NCBI RefSeq assembly: GCF_000750635.1
Contig: NZ_CCDM010000003.1
Span: forward strand, 62,001-126,000
Direction of reading: 5' to 3'
Source of the DNA: Oceanobacillus jeddahensis
Lineage (GTDB): Bacteria > Bacillota > Bacilli > Bacillales > Amphibacillaceae
DNA length: 64,000 nucleotides
Below, piece after piece: positions 1 through 9,837 of the stretch. Below the pieces are notes generated by a model. The model ran no database searches, was not told the origin of the DNA, and saw only the letters and a list, made by a program, of their open reading frames with translations. The number at the start of each line of letters is the position of its first letter. The first letter of the stretch is position 1. Both the position numbers and the translations under genes were made by a program.

Positions 1-1
1 A

Positions 2-3000
2 TCTGCAGGCAAGAAAATGGACGAGACAGGCAGAAATTTAACCCGAAAAGTAACCCTGCCATTAACTCTTGTCGGTGGAGCAGCTATTAAAACCGGAATG
101 GATTTTGAATCCGGGATGTCCCGTGTGGCCGCGGTATCTGGTGCAAGCGCTGATGATATGGAAAAGTTAGAGGGTAAAGCCCGAGAAATGGGAAGAACCA
201 CAGTGTTTAGTGCCAGTGAAGCAAGTGATGCATTTTACTACATGTCTTTGGCTGGCTGGGATGCAGAGCAAAGTATGGATGGTATTGCTGGGGTTATGGA
301 CCTGGCAGCTGCATCTGGTGAGGATCTTGCTCTAGTATCTGATATTGTAACAGATGGATTGACAGCTTTTGGACTGGAAGCTAAAGAAAGCGGAAGGTTT
401 GCCGACGTTTTAGCTGCAGCCTCTGCCAACGCTAATACAGATGTTAGAGGTATGGGAGACGCATTTAAATACGCGGCCCCTGTTGCAGGTGCTCTTGGAT
501 TTGATATTGAAGATGTTTCTGTAGCCATTGGTCTCATGTCCAATGCAGGAATCAAAGGACAAAAATCAGGTACTGCATTGCGTACTATGATGACCAACCT
601 GGCTAAACCTACCGAGCAGATGAAAGATGAAATGGATAAATTAGGTATTTCCCTTACTGATGGCAATGATGAAATGAAATCTTTTGATGAAGTAATGGGG
701 GATTTACGTTCATCTTTTTCTGGTTTAGATGAAGCACAACAAGCTCAAGCAGCCGCAACGATATTTGGTAAAGAATCTATGTCTGGTGCGCTTGCCATCA
801 TTAACGCGTCTGAAGAAGATTATAATAAACTTACTGAAGCGGTTAATGAATCTGAGGGTGCTGCTAATGAAATGGCGGACACCATGCAAGATAATTTTGC
901 TGGAAGCGTTAAAGAATTACGGTCCATGTTAGAAGATCTTTTTATTGAAGTATACCAAAATTTAAAACCTGGTTTAGAACAGACGGTAGAAGTCTTAAAA
1001 GATGTGACAGAATGGTTTGCGAACCTCAGCCCCGAAGCACAAGAGAATATTATTAAATTTGGATTATTGGCTGCTGCAGCGGGTCCTGTTTTAAGTATTT
1101 TTGGTAAATTATCATTTGGTGCAGGAACACTAATGCAAGCAGCCGGAGGCCTTACTAAAACAATTGGAACAGCCGGCGGAAAAGGTTTAGCTGGAGCAGT
1201 TGGTTTGTTAGGGAAATCTGGTGTTGTTGGTTTAGCTATTGCAGGTGTAGGTGCTTTAGGTTACGGTGCGTATAAATTGTTTGATGAGCTAAAAAACGGA
1301 AAAGAAGTTAACTTAGATGTTGCTCAATCCTTTAGTGATCAAGCGGTAGATATACAAAATAGTGCAGATACCTTCGATAGATTGTCTAATAAAGCTGATG
1401 CTTCCAACGCTGAATTGGCTGAACTAAATGAGCTGAATAAAAAAATATCGCAATCGAACAATCCTGGAGAAATTGACGAACTACAATCACGTTACGAGGA
1501 TTTGGCTAAAAATAGCGGTCTTTCCAAAGATGAATTGAACGCGCTATTTACTGCAAATGACAATCTGATCGAACAGGCTCCTGATGTACAGACCTCCATT
1601 TCTGAGACTGGTGAAGAGTTTATAGTTGCTACTGATAAAGCTAATGAATACGCACAAACCATGCGAGACATGGCTGAAAATGAGCTAAGAGGCGAGCGGC
1701 TGGAATTGATCGAACAAGAGCAAGAAGCTTTAGACGTCATAAATGAAAAGACAAAAGAAAGAGATGAACTTTTAGACAGGCAAACAACTTTTCATGAACG
1801 CGCCAATCAATATATGTCCGATCACGAGGGTGCTCAGCAAAGAATAAATGAGATTGAAGATGAACTTGGTGACAAGTTAAAGGATAGAGCTAACCTTAAT
1901 GAAGAAGAATCCAGATTAGCTAGAGAGTATAGTGATTTAACTGCCATTATTAATGACAATATCGGTGACAGGAACCAAAACTATCAAAATGGAATAGATC
2001 CTCTAAACGAAACTATAGACGCCAATCAAGCTATAATTGATAAACTAGCTGAAGCAGAAATGCAGATGGCAAATATATATCTTCAAAACGTAGGTATTAA
2101 AGAACAGGGAGAAGAAGGGCTTGCACAACTTGATGAAACCATCACCAAAAACCAAGAAGAAATAGAACAGCTGCAAGAAAAGAAGTCCAACGGCGAACAG
2201 TTAACGGATGAAGAACGAGAAAGATTAACAACCTTACAAGAAAGCACCGACCAACAAGAAGCGCAAAGGTTAAAGATTTATGAAGAACTAGGTTTATATA
2301 ATGATATTAATGGCGTTCTTGACAGCAAGCTGAGTAAACTTTCCGAAGAAGAACAACAGCGTATTCGTAATAAAGCAGAAGCTGCTGAAATTAATGTTGA
2401 AGAAGGAAATATTGTATCACAAATACAGGATAAAAATTCCAAGCTTGCGGAGACGCGGGAGGAGTTAATAAAGAATCTGCAGCAAGAAGGTGCTACAACC
2501 CAAGAGATTAACAACCAAGTCGGAGAGTTGGATGGTAAGATACAACGCAATGACGAGATCATGAAAGATGTGTTAACAGAGGCTGGGCTTTGGGGAGAAG
2601 TAGAAAACCAAATAAACATGGGCGCTGATGCCATTTCTGGCCAAGGTTATGGTATTGATAGTAACAATGACAAAACCCGTACAGGCATTGGACTTGAGCA
2701 AGAGCGTACCGCTGAGGCAGGCAGCGACGTTGATAAATTTGTTAACGCTCAAGACTATGGCACTGTCCGTGGTATTGATTTAGCCGGGATGGCTGGAGTT
2801 ATTAAACCAGTGACTGCAAATGACGGTGGTTCAGTACAAGACATTAATGTTCGTGCTGAAACAAGAGCTGAAAAATTAGTAAATCTCACTGATGGCGGAA
2901 CATTATCCACTCTTAACAGAAGAATTAGTCAGCCTGTAAGAAAGACCGTTAACCTTATAGGAAACTCAATGGGTAATTTATCAAAGGCGTTAGGTTGGGC

Positions 3001-3547
3001 GAAAGGTACACCACCAAGTGGGCATCCCGGCGGAGATGCTGTTATCGGAGAAAAAGGACGAGAATTAGGAATACTTCCAAATGGTAGAGCGTTCATTTCT
3101 CCTGGATCACATACATTCATTCCTGATATGCCTAAAGGTACCCACATTATTCCAAACAATAAAACGGAGAAAATGTTGCGAGCTACTTCTTCCTATGCAG
3201 AGGGGACGAACGGTTTTGATGAATTGTTTAATTTTGACAGGTTATGGAACAGCGAAATAATGAAATTAATTGCTTTGTTTGGACGAAATAATAACTCATC
3301 TAAAGAACAGAAGACACCTAAACAAGAGAAAGATGCTTCTACAAAACATTTAGAACAAATGATTAATCTGCTATCTGAACAAGTAGAAGATAGTAAAGAA
3401 ATGGTTATGTTACTTGCACAATTAGTTGCCAAAAATCCTAATATCCAAATTGGGGAGCATGAGTTTAGGAATGTTGCCTCAAAAGTTCTTGACAAAGGTT
3501 TAGGAGAACGTGCAAATAAAAAGAAAAATGCATGGGGAGGTGCTTAA
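2..3547 (+). CDS. Phage tail tape measure protein, TP901 type (5' end outside window)
   Basis: Sets tail length and is threaded through the tail tube of a siphovirus-like prophage. The reading frame is open to the window edge and already shows the GKKMDETGRNLT-type block that normally lies inside these proteins, so the true start is upstream and the ATG at 17 is internal. Visible order: the conserved tape-measure domain (FESGMSRV onward, about residues 1-320), two hydrophobic glycine/alanine-rich segments (about 345-420), a long charged coiled coil (about 460-880), then the C-terminal GEKGRELGILPNGRAF block typical of the family. The stop is 3 nt before the distal tail gene. Confident family call; the missing N-terminal length is unknown. 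Confidence 0.93.
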   Translation, partial: SAGKKMDETGRNLTRKVTLPLTLVGGAAIKTGMDFESGMSRVAAVSGASADDMEKLEGKAREMGRTTVFSASEASDAFYYMSLAGWDAEQSMDGIAGVMDLAAASGEDLALVSDIVTDGLTAFGLEAKESGRFADVLAAASANANTDVRGMGDAFKYAAPVAGALGFDIEDVSVAIGLMSNAGIKGQKSGTALRTMMTNLAKPTEQMKDEMDKLGISLTDGNDEMKSFDEVMGDLRSSFSGLDEAQQAQAAATIFGKESMSGALAIINASEEDYNKLTEAVNESEGAANEMADTMQDNFAGSVKELRSMLEDLFIEVYQNLKPGLEQTVEVLKDVTEWFANLSPEAQENIIKFGLLAAAAGPVLSIFGKLSFGAGTLMQAAGGLTKTIGTAGGKGLAGAVGLLGKSGVVGLAIAGVGALGYGAYKLFDELKNGKEVNLDVAQSFSDQAVDIQNSADTFDRLSNKADASNAELAELNELNKKISQSNNPGEIDELQSRYEDLAKNSGLSKDELNALFTANDNLIEQAPDVQTSISETGEEFIVATDKANEYAQTMRDMAENELRGERLELIEQEQEALDVINEKTKERDELLDRQTTFHERANQYMSDHEGAQQRINEIEDELGDKLKDRANLNEEESRLAREYSDLTAIINDNIGDRNQNYQNGIDPLNETIDANQAIIDKLAEAEMQMANIYLQNVGIKEQGEEGLAQLDETITKNQEEIEQLQEKKSNGEQLTDEERERLTTLQESTDQQEAQRLKIYEELGLYNDINGVLDSKLSKLSEEEQQRIRNKAEAAEINVEEGNIVSQIQDKNSKLAETREELIKNLQQEGATTQEINNQVGELDGKIQRNDEIMKDVLTEAGLWGEVENQINMGADAISGQGYGIDSNNDKTRTGIGLEQERTAEAGSDVDKFVNAQDYGTVRGIDLAGMAGVIKPVTANDGGSVQDINVRAETRAEKLVNLTDGGTLSTLNRRISQPVRKTVNLIGNSMGNLSKALGWAKGTPPSGHPGGDAVIGEKGRELGILPNGRAFISPGSHTFIPDMPKGTHIIPNNKTEKMLRATSSYAEGTNGFDELFNFDRLWNSEIMKLIALFGRNNNSSKEQKTPKQEKDASTKHLEQMINLLSEQVEDSKEMVMLLAQLVAKNPNIQIGEHEFRNVASKVLDKGLGERANKKKNAWGGA

Positions 3548-3550
3548 TCT

Positions 3551-4261
3551 ATGCATCCATTAAAAGCAGCAGCTGTGTTTATCAATGATATAGACACGGC
3601 AGATAAAGGTATTCATCCAATAGACAGAGCGCCTGTACCATCGCCAGAAGAAGATATAGAGCATGTTGAAGTTAGAGGCAGGCATGGTTCACTGACGAAA
3701 AAATACGGGTTTAGGGACATTCCTTATCCGTTGGAATTTTATATCAATGAGAGCATGCCTTTTAAACAGGCGTTTAGGAAAGCGAAACAGTTCTTACACG
3801 GCGCTAAGACATTGAGTTTTTCAGATGATGAGGATGTACATTACAGGGTTAAATCCATCCGAATTGAAGAGGCTGAAAATATCATTGTCAAATATGGAAG
3901 GTTTACTGTTGAGTTTATCCTGGACCCGTTTCAGTACGAGACAAACGAAACCAGAACTATCACTGGAAGGACAATTTTTACTAATCCCGGTTACGAATCA
4001 CAGCCATATATAAAAGCTACCTGCAGTGGTAATGGGAAAATATTTGTTAATGAGGAAGAAATACAGATTACAGGAATCAACGGAACCATTGAACTTGATT
4101 CCGAATTGATGAATGCATATAGAAAAACCACAGGAAATATCACCAATCTAAATAATCATATGGTTGGTGATTTTCCTGTTTTTAAGACTGGTAATAATGT
4201 TGTGGAATTTAGTGGAGCAATTAGCAAGTTAGAAATTAATCCTAAGTGGAGGTGGTTGTGA
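3551..4261 (+). CDS. Phage distal tail protein (Dit-like)
   Basis: A 236-residue protein between the tape measure and the tail endopeptidase, the usual place of the Dit hub protein that joins the tail tube to the adsorption apparatus. The N-terminal half (to about residue 125) reads like the phage tail family domain: an EVRGRHGSLTKKYGF segment, then DIPYPLEFYI, and later a FILDPFQYE segment. The C-terminal half is beta-rich, as in the galectin-like part of Dit proteins. Its stop codon overlaps the next start (TGATG), indicating translational coupling. The assignment rests on gene order and these motifs; no enzymatic role is expected. Confidence 0.82.
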   Translation: MHPLKAAAVFINDIDTADKGIHPIDRAPVPSPEEDIEHVEVRGRHGSLTKKYGFRDIPYPLEFYINESMPFKQAFRKAKQFLHGAKTLSFSDDEDVHYRVKSIRIEEAENIIVKYGRFTVEFILDPFQYETNETRTITGRTIFTNPGYESQPYIKATCSGNGKIFVNEEEIQITGINGTIELDSELMNAYRKTTGNITNLNNHMVGDFPVFKTGNNVVEFSGAISKLEINPKWRWL

Positions 4262-4602
4262 TGAATAAACATGATTATACATTAGGTAGTAAAAACTGTG
4301 GTTTCATCATGGATACAAGTACAGGAAGTGTAGAACTAAAAGGTGTTGAATGGGATGAAGGTATCACTTATCTTGATGAATCAGAGAAAGTTATTTCAAA
4401 GAAAGAACATGACGAATTACGGATGCAAAAGCTTGAAAAACAAGTGTCAGCATTGACGCGAATAGTATCTTCTATAGAACAAACACAAGTTTCAAAAGTA
4501 GACAAAGATGAAATAATCAGCGCCATTAATATTAGTCAAGAAGGTATACGGATTATTGGAGATAAAATAAATATTAATCATGGAACCTTATATACCAAAT
4601 AA
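4261..4602 (+). CDS. Small phage tail-associated protein, unknown
   Basis: A 113-residue protein. The start at 4261 is chosen over an in-frame GTG at 4246 because GGAGG at 4248-4252 sits 8 nt before this ATG and the ATG overlaps the Dit stop. The middle (about 55-80) is a short coiled coil. The C-terminus has an INISQEGIRIIGDKI block, a pattern common in phage minor tail and fibre proteins just before their fibre region. It lies between Dit and the endopeptidase/fibre gene, so a role in the tail tip is plausible but not shown. No catalytic motif is seen. Confidence 0.62.
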   Translation: MNKHDYTLGSKNCGFIMDTSTGSVELKGVEWDEGITYLDESEKVISKKEHDELRMQKLEKQVSALTRIVSSIEQTQVSKVDKDEIISAINISQEGIRIIGDKININHGTLYTK

Positions 4603-4641
4603 ACGGTGTCTTTTTTACGTCTGACCGAAAGGAGGTAAAAC

Positions 4642-7600
4642 ATGTATCCAACTTTATATAACAGTAACGAGACCAATTTCGTGCATAACGGAATTGGTTT
4701 TTTGCGTGATGCAATAACTGTATACCCAGAAGAAGAACTTAATGGATATTCAGAAATCACTATTGAATATGATGCAGACGGCTTTCTTGCTGACCAAATT
4801 AAAAATGGCATGATTATCAAAGCTAAAGCAAATGACAAGCAACAACCTCAGTTGTTCCGGATTTATTCTCATGTCAAAGACCATGCTGCAGATCAAATCA
4901 TTATCAACGGTCGGCACATCACAAATGACCTTGCAGATAACTTTGTAGAGAAATTGGAAATCAGAAACCTAACAACGTATCAGGCGATGAAAGCCATTCA
5001 AGAAGCAATGGCTTATCCGACACGGTTCAACTTATCCAGTACCAATACAACCACACAATCCAGCACGAATATTTATCGTAACAACCCATTACAGATGGTA
5101 GCCGGCACAGAAGGTTCCATTCTCCAGATTTGGGGAGGACAGATTGAGCGTGATAATTTCAACTTAATCATGCATCGCAGGCGCGGAAGTGATGACGGTG
5201 TAAAGGTATTGTATAAGAAAAACCTTACTGGATTGCAAGCGATATTTGATGATGACAATATCGTAACCCGTATTTATCCATTTAAGTACGTTGAGGAAAC
5301 CGAAGAAGAACGAGCGCGGCTTATCACTGTTCCCGGCAAGTACATTGATAGCCCTAATATTGATAAGTATACGCATATTAAAATAATGCCGATTGATGCG
5401 AGTAGCGAGGAAGGCATTGAGACTAGTCAAGATTTATATAATGCCTATAAAGAATATTTTAACAATGAGGGAAAAGACAAAGACCTTCCTTCCATATCAA
5501 TGGAAGTGGAGTTTGAACATCTTCATGAGACCGAGGAATATAAGGATGTTGCTGCACTTGAGCATGTTGGGCTAGGTGACACAATCACCGTTGCTCATAG
5601 CAAGATGGGATTGGATTTACAAGCTACGATTGTAAAAATTGAATATGATTCCATTGCTGAAAAAAATCGAAAGGTATCTGCTGGTAATGTTAAAGCTTCT
5701 TTTACGGACAGCGTTAATCAAAATGCCAATGATCTTGGTATCATTGGTGAAAACATGAATAAAATTGACCAAAAATCGAATGAAGCCATTCGAGCCGCCA
5801 ACGGAAAGAACACCATTTATTATGGACCTGATGAACCGGCAGGGGACCATCTTATTAAAGGTGATATGTGGTTCCGCATCGTTGATGGAGAGTATACAAG
5901 GACATACATCTATGATGGTGTTCAGTGGCAGTTAAGTATTGATATGGAATCGAAAGAAGCAAAAGAAACAGCTGCAGAAGCACGTAATAGAGCAAATGAT
6001 GCAAATGAAAAAGCAAATCTAGCTACAGAGAACGCTAATGAAGCCATTGCAGGCGCACAGGAAGCTTTTGACAAAGCGCAAAGTTCTATGACAAGAGCAG
6101 ACAGCGCATTTAGTAAGGCTGATGCATTAAGCAAAGTTGTCGATGAACACACCGGAGACATTAGTTCCGTTACCCAGATTGCGCAAGGTTTACAGACAAA
6201 AGTTTCTGATGCTGAGGGAAATATCAGTAAGTTACAGCAGACATCAACCAGTTACGGCACTCGTATTAAAGATGCGGAGGATAATGTAAGTACTCTAACA
6301 CAGACAGCTCAGGGATTGCAGACCCGTGTTCAAACTGCAGAAGGCAACATTTCTACTGTTACCCAGTTAGCCAACACTTTACAAATCAAGCTATCTGATG
6401 CGGAGGGGAATATTAATACATTGACTCAGACCGCCAGCAGTTTGCAGAGCACGATTAAAGGAGTTCGTGATGACTTGGACGGATTAGAAGCAGGTGGCAC
6501 CAATCTCAACAAGGATAGCAATAACTTCAGTGCATCTAGATTAATTTCATGGGACGGTGCGAGAATAACCGTCACAGAAAATGTGTCAGTAGATGAATGG
6601 GGAGCTACGGATGCTACCAATATTTTTACAACATCGGGGAACGAAACCGGTCAACTTAAAGCTTTAAAAAATATCACTAATGATATTACAACAGTCGTAG
6701 GTGAGACTTATACAGTATCGGTTTACGTAAAAAACAATAGAGCTGAAAGAAGTATGGAAGTAAGAATTAACGGAATAGAAGGTTTTCCTGTTACAACAAT
6801 AGAACCAAATGAAGCCAAAAGAGTTGTTGTAACTGGTAAAAGAAATGAAAATTTTTTACAAATACAGTTTAGAGCTTACGGTACAACTTTTTATATGGAT
6901 TGCACTGTATGGAGAGCCCAGGTTGAAGAGGGTAATATGGTTACACCATGGTCCCCAGCGTATGAAGACATGGCAACTCAATCCCAAATCAGCCAATTAA
7001 ATAACGCCATCAACCTCCGTGTAGAAAAAGGAGACGTTATCCATCAAATCAATTTGGACACGTCAGGTGCTTATATAGGCGGTAATAAGATAGTCCTTGA
7101 TGGTAATGTAACAGTACTTGGTGCATTTAGAGTGGACAGCGGGCACATTACCTCGTTAAATGCTGGCAAGATAACAACCGGTACATTGGATGCTGGTCGG
7201 TTGAATGTTATTAATGTCAGTGCCAATAGCATTGTTGGTGGGATACTTCAGTCGCAAAATAGTAATACGACGTTTAATATGAATAGCGGATTGTTAACGA
7301 TGCGGAATGTTAATTTCGTTCTGGGTAATGGAGCGATGATTGAATTTACCAATGTTTCCAACCGTATTCAATATAGCGATACAGAGGGTGGCGTTACTCG
7401 TTCTTCTGGTTTTGGTGTGGGTAAATCGTTATCTGGCTTTCCATTTGCTTACTCTGGTACAACAGGGTCATCAAACTTAGATACACTGTCACCTTATTGG
7501 AGTGGAGCTATCTGGAATACGACAAGAGCCATTACCGATGGGGCTTCTAACAGTATCAGTGGTTTCAGATTCCAGTTCAGAGCTCAGGCGGTTGATTGGG

Positions 7601-8382
7601 ACAGAGGACTTGAAATTGATTTCAACGGTTCGCCAAGTATTACTCCGATTAATGGTGCTAATTACAATTACAATTTGGGGAACAACGACCGCATGTTCAA
7701 TGACTTGTATGTTCGTCGGTTGCGTACAACACAGAACTTTGATGTGAGAAACGTTGCAAATATAAATAAAGGATGGCTGTTCGAAACATCTGAATCTGGC
7801 GGAACGATGTCAATAAGAGGATTAAACGGCGGCAGTTACACTTATGTACTTGGGGATACGGAATCTTATAATCACTTTAGTTATGGATATATAACCAATT
7901 TAAGAGCGCCGTCCAGTGGTAACTCTAGCGTTGGTTTGAGTGATAGACCTTATACTTTTGCACATTTCAGTTCGTTGAACGTTTATGGTACTGCATACGC
8001 CGAAGATTTCACAAGGACATCTGACAGAAGGTTAAAAGATAACATCCAACAAACGAAGCTAGGTTTATCTTTTATTAATCAACTAAATCCAGTTGATTAT
8101 ACTATGATTGATTCAGTGAAAATCCAAACAGGGTTTATTGCACAAGAACTGGTTGGTGTTTTTATAAAGAACAATTATATAAATCAAGGGATTGTATCAG
8201 AAGATGGGCGAGGATATTTAGGGATTAGTTATACAAACCTAATCGCACCGACCATTAGAGCTGTTCAAGAATTGGATTCCAAGGTAGACAATAAAGTTCA
8301 GAATTTGGAAGAAATAATTGAAAAGCAAGCATTTGAAATAGCTGATTTAAAGCAGCGGTTAAATAAATTGGAGGTAGCATGA
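4642..8382 (+). CDS. Tail endopeptidase/fibre with C-terminal S74 intramolecular chaperone
   Basis: A 1246-residue tail-tip protein. Residues 1 to about 370 resemble the prophage endopeptidase tail (Tal) domain that opens the tail and can degrade peptidoglycan. About 430-620 is alanine-rich coiled coil followed by degenerate repeats (GLQTKVSDAEGNIS-like units about every 33 residues). About 625-780 looks like a carbohydrate-binding jelly roll (GGTNLNKDSN to NMVTPWSPAYED). A beta-rich fibre follows. The last ~122 residues match the Peptidase_S74 chaperone, with TSDRRLKDNI giving the self-cleavage Ser1127 and Lys1132, and a final coiled coil. Family knowledge: the chaperone trimerises the fibre and then cuts itself off. 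RBS AAAGGAGG at 4628-4635. Confidence 0.9.
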   Translation: MYPTLYNSNETNFVHNGIGFLRDAITVYPEEELNGYSEITIEYDADGFLADQIKNGMIIKAKANDKQQPQLFRIYSHVKDHAADQIIINGRHITNDLADNFVEKLEIRNLTTYQAMKAIQEAMAYPTRFNLSSTNTTTQSSTNIYRNNPLQMVAGTEGSILQIWGGQIERDNFNLIMHRRRGSDDGVKVLYKKNLTGLQAIFDDDNIVTRIYPFKYVEETEEERARLITVPGKYIDSPNIDKYTHIKIMPIDASSEEGIETSQDLYNAYKEYFNNEGKDKDLPSISMEVEFEHLHETEEYKDVAALEHVGLGDTITVAHSKMGLDLQATIVKIEYDSIAEKNRKVSAGNVKASFTDSVNQNANDLGIIGENMNKIDQKSNEAIRAANGKNTIYYGPDEPAGDHLIKGDMWFRIVDGEYTRTYIYDGVQWQLSIDMESKEAKETAAEARNRANDANEKANLATENANEAIAGAQEAFDKAQSSMTRADSAFSKADALSKVVDEHTGDISSVTQIAQGLQTKVSDAEGNISKLQQTSTSYGTRIKDAEDNVSTLTQTAQGLQTRVQTAEGNISTVTQLANTLQIKLSDAEGNINTLTQTASSLQSTIKGVRDDLDGLEAGGTNLNKDSNNFSASRLISWDGARITVTENVSVDEWGATDATNIFTTSGNETGQLKALKNITNDITTVVGETYTVSVYVKNNRAERSMEVRINGIEGFPVTTIEPNEAKRVVVTGKRNENFLQIQFRAYGTTFYMDCTVWRAQVEEGNMVTPWSPAYEDMATQSQISQLNNAINLRVEKGDVIHQINLDTSGAYIGGNKIVLDGNVTVLGAFRVDSGHITSLNAGKITTGTLDAGRLNVINVSANSIVGGILQSQNSNTTFNMNSGLLTMRNVNFVLGNGAMIEFTNVSNRIQYSDTEGGVTRSSGFGVGKSLSGFPFAYSGTTGSSNLDTLSPYWSGAIWNTTRAITDGASNSISGFRFQFRAQAVDWDRGLEIDFNGSPSITPINGANYNYNLGNNDRMFNDLYVRRLRTTQNFDVRNVANINKGWLFETSESGGTMSIRGLNGGSYTYVLGDTESYNHFSYGYITNLRAPSSGNSSVGLSDRPYTFAHFSSLNVYGTAYAEDFTRTSDRRLKDNIQQTKLGLSFINQLNPVDYTMIDSVKIQTGFIAQELVGVFIKNNYINQGIVSEDGRGYLGISYTNLIAPTIRAVQELDSKVDNKVQNLEEIIEKQAFEIADLKQRLNKLEVA

Positions 8383-8768
8383 TGAAATTAAAAATTAAAA
8401 ACATCGAATTAGAAAGAGTTATTGTATTCCTGGAGAATTTGGATTTCCGAGGGCCGAAGAGCGTTAACCGTTCTAAAATCACAAATTTCCTTGGTCAACA
8501 ATTGGAGGAAGTTGCTGCAGGTGAAAAAACAATCCAGGAGGATTATAAAGAGGACAGAAAACAGCTGGAAAAAGCACTGAAAGATTATTATAAAGAAACT
8601 GTCACTGTAGAAGGGGACAATTATCAAAATGGATTAGGCATTATTAAATCCAAAATTAAAGAGTTAACCGCAGAAGAGTGTGAGCAGGAGTTTTCCGGAA
8701 ACGATGCTTACGCTCTTTCTGTTTTATACGAAGCATTTGATTTGGATAACGAAGGAGGTGAAGAGTAA
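8379..8768 (+). CDS. DUF1617-like phage protein
   Basis: A 129-residue acidic protein that follows the fibre gene with an ATGA overlap; GAGG at 8371-8374 is the ribosome site. The N-terminus (KIKNIELERVIVFLENLDF) followed by an RSKITNFLGQQLEEV helix and a long charged helix resembles DUF1617 proteins, found next to tail-fibre genes in many Firmicutes phages. No function is known for that family. A second in-frame ATG at 8382 is also possible. The protein has no signal peptide or membrane segment. Confidence 0.68.
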   Translation: MMKLKIKNIELERVIVFLENLDFRGPKSVNRSKITNFLGQQLEEVAAGEKTIQEDYKEDRKQLEKALKDYYKETVTVEGDNYQNGLGIIKSKIKELTAEECEQEFSGNDAYALSVLYEAFDLDNEGGEE

Positions 8769-9031
8769 TGCGTATTACTATCACAGGGATTAATTTTAAT
8801 TACGATGACGGCTTTGACAAGGATTGTACTAGCGTGAATGTAAATTATATTACGGACGGTATCAACTTGAATGACGGGCGTCCGGTTGAAATATCGCATG
8901 AGCAGTACGAAGAAACAAAAGAAAACAAGGATAAAATGAGAGCGTTGGTTGCTGATAAGATTATTGCTGATGCGACGGCTTTTATTGAAAAGGTAACGGA
9001 ATATAAAGATTCATTGGAACAAGCCGAATAG
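8768..9031 (+). CDS. Small phage protein, unknown
   Basis: An 87-residue protein overlapping the previous stop by 1 nt, with GAAGGAGG about 10 nt upstream. The N-terminal half is predicted beta (RITITGINFNYDD, then a TSVNVNYITDG strand); the second half is a charged helix. It is probably cotranscribed with the tail genes and, by position, may be a tail-end or host-recognition accessory. I do not recognise the family and propose no function. Confidence 0.6.
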   Translation: MRITITGINFNYDDGFDKDCTSVNVNYITDGINLNDGRPVEISHEQYEETKENKDKMRALVADKIIADATAFIEKVTEYKDSLEQAE

Positions 9032-9100
9032 GCTTATTTTTTATGCTTTAAATTCCCTCCTTCTATACCGATATAGGTAGTAGAAAGGAGGGGATAAAAA

Positions 9101-9265
9101 ATGCATTCTTTAGGATTAAAAAAGGCAACAATTGAAGAAAAGTTGAAAAGAAACGGAGTAACTGACAAAAAATTAGCAGAAGCATTAGCTGCCGTGATTG
9201 CGGAAAATAATCAAGAAATAGCTAAGAAAGTCCCGGACTTTAAAAAGGTTTTAAAAGGGTTATAG
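9101..9265 (+). CDS. Very small phage protein (54 aa), unknown
   Basis: A short helical, lysine-rich reading frame (MHSLGLKKATIEEKL to the end KKVLKGL). It is supported by a strong AAAGGAGGGG site at 9085-9094, by spacing consistent with the preceding phage genes and by an intrinsic terminator immediately after the stop. Small proteins of this type (XkdX-like position after the tail genes) are common at this place in Bacillus prophages, but I cannot assign it to XkdX with certainty. Confidence 0.55.
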   Translation: MHSLGLKKATIEEKLKRNGVTDKKLAEALAAVIAENNQEIAKKVPDFKKVLKGL

Positions 9266-9268
9266 TTT

Positions 9269-9300
9269 TAAAAGCATCTCAATAGAGGTGCTTTTTATTT
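9269..9300 (+). terminator. Intrinsic terminator after tail-end genes
   Basis: AAAGCATCTC / GAGGTGCTTT stem with a 4-5 nt loop followed by a T-rich run; it ends the tail-fibre transcription unit. Confidence 0.8.
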
Positions 9301-9407
9301 TGCCTTGAGAGGCCGCGGTATTCAATCATTAAATCCGAATAAACATTATTTTTATGCAGGATTTTCTTCCTTTTTGTCGAATGATAACAAATGAGGAGGG
9401 GATGGAT

Positions 9408-9704
9408 ATGCCGCAAGAATTGAATAAGAAAAAATTTAGGTATTTAGTTTTGAAATCTCTTGATGATGGCAAACAAAGTAGGTTGAATAATATTGGTATA
9501 GATCTCGATAGAAGAGACCAGCTGTTAATGGAAATGCAACAAGAAGGGTTAATTAGAGGATTAACCTCTACGAAAGATAGAGCGGTTGGAAGACCAGAAA
9601 TCACCTTACGTGGCGAGGAATATTTAAATGATAATTCTAAATTAAAAACTGCTTACGACACTGCTAAAGAGATAAGAGACTGGATTCCATTCTTATACAG
9701 ATAA
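9408..9704 (+). CDS. YjcQ-like winged-helix phage protein
   Basis: A 98-residue protein. The start at 9408 is preferred because GAGGAGGG at 9393-9400 is 7 nt upstream; the ATG at 9402 is too close and the ATG at 9354 has no ribosome site. LNKKKFRYLVLKSLDDG at the N-terminus, a DRRDQLLMEMQQEGLI recognition-helix-like region and ITLRGEEYL resemble the YjcQ family, small winged-helix proteins of phage origin. Family function is not established; a regulatory or DNA-binding role is inference. It stands alone between two terminators. Confidence 0.7.
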   Translation: MPQELNKKKFRYLVLKSLDDGKQSRLNNIGIDLDRRDQLLMEMQQEGLIRGLTSTKDRAVGRPEITLRGEEYLNDNSKLKTAYDTAKEIRDWIPFLYR

Positions 9705-9745
9705 TTTACAGGCAAAACTAATATCTAAAAATAAATTAGAAAAGT

Positions 9746-9775
9746 AAAGACATCTCATAACGAGGTGTCTTTTTT
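9746..9775 (+). terminator. Intrinsic terminator
   Basis: AAAGACATCTC / GAGGTGTCTTT hairpin with loop ATAAC and a T6 run, after the YjcQ-like gene. Confidence 0.82.
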
Positions 9776-9837
9776 CATGCAATAAAAAGAGAAAATTTAG
9801 AAGGGGGACAATTAAATATGTCTAAGGAGCTGGTGAA

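Noticed and set aside
6150..6480. Tandem repeats considered as a DNA repeat array
   Set aside because: They are coding repeats of about 33 residues in the tail fibre coiled coil, diverged at DNA level; not CRISPR or minisatellite.
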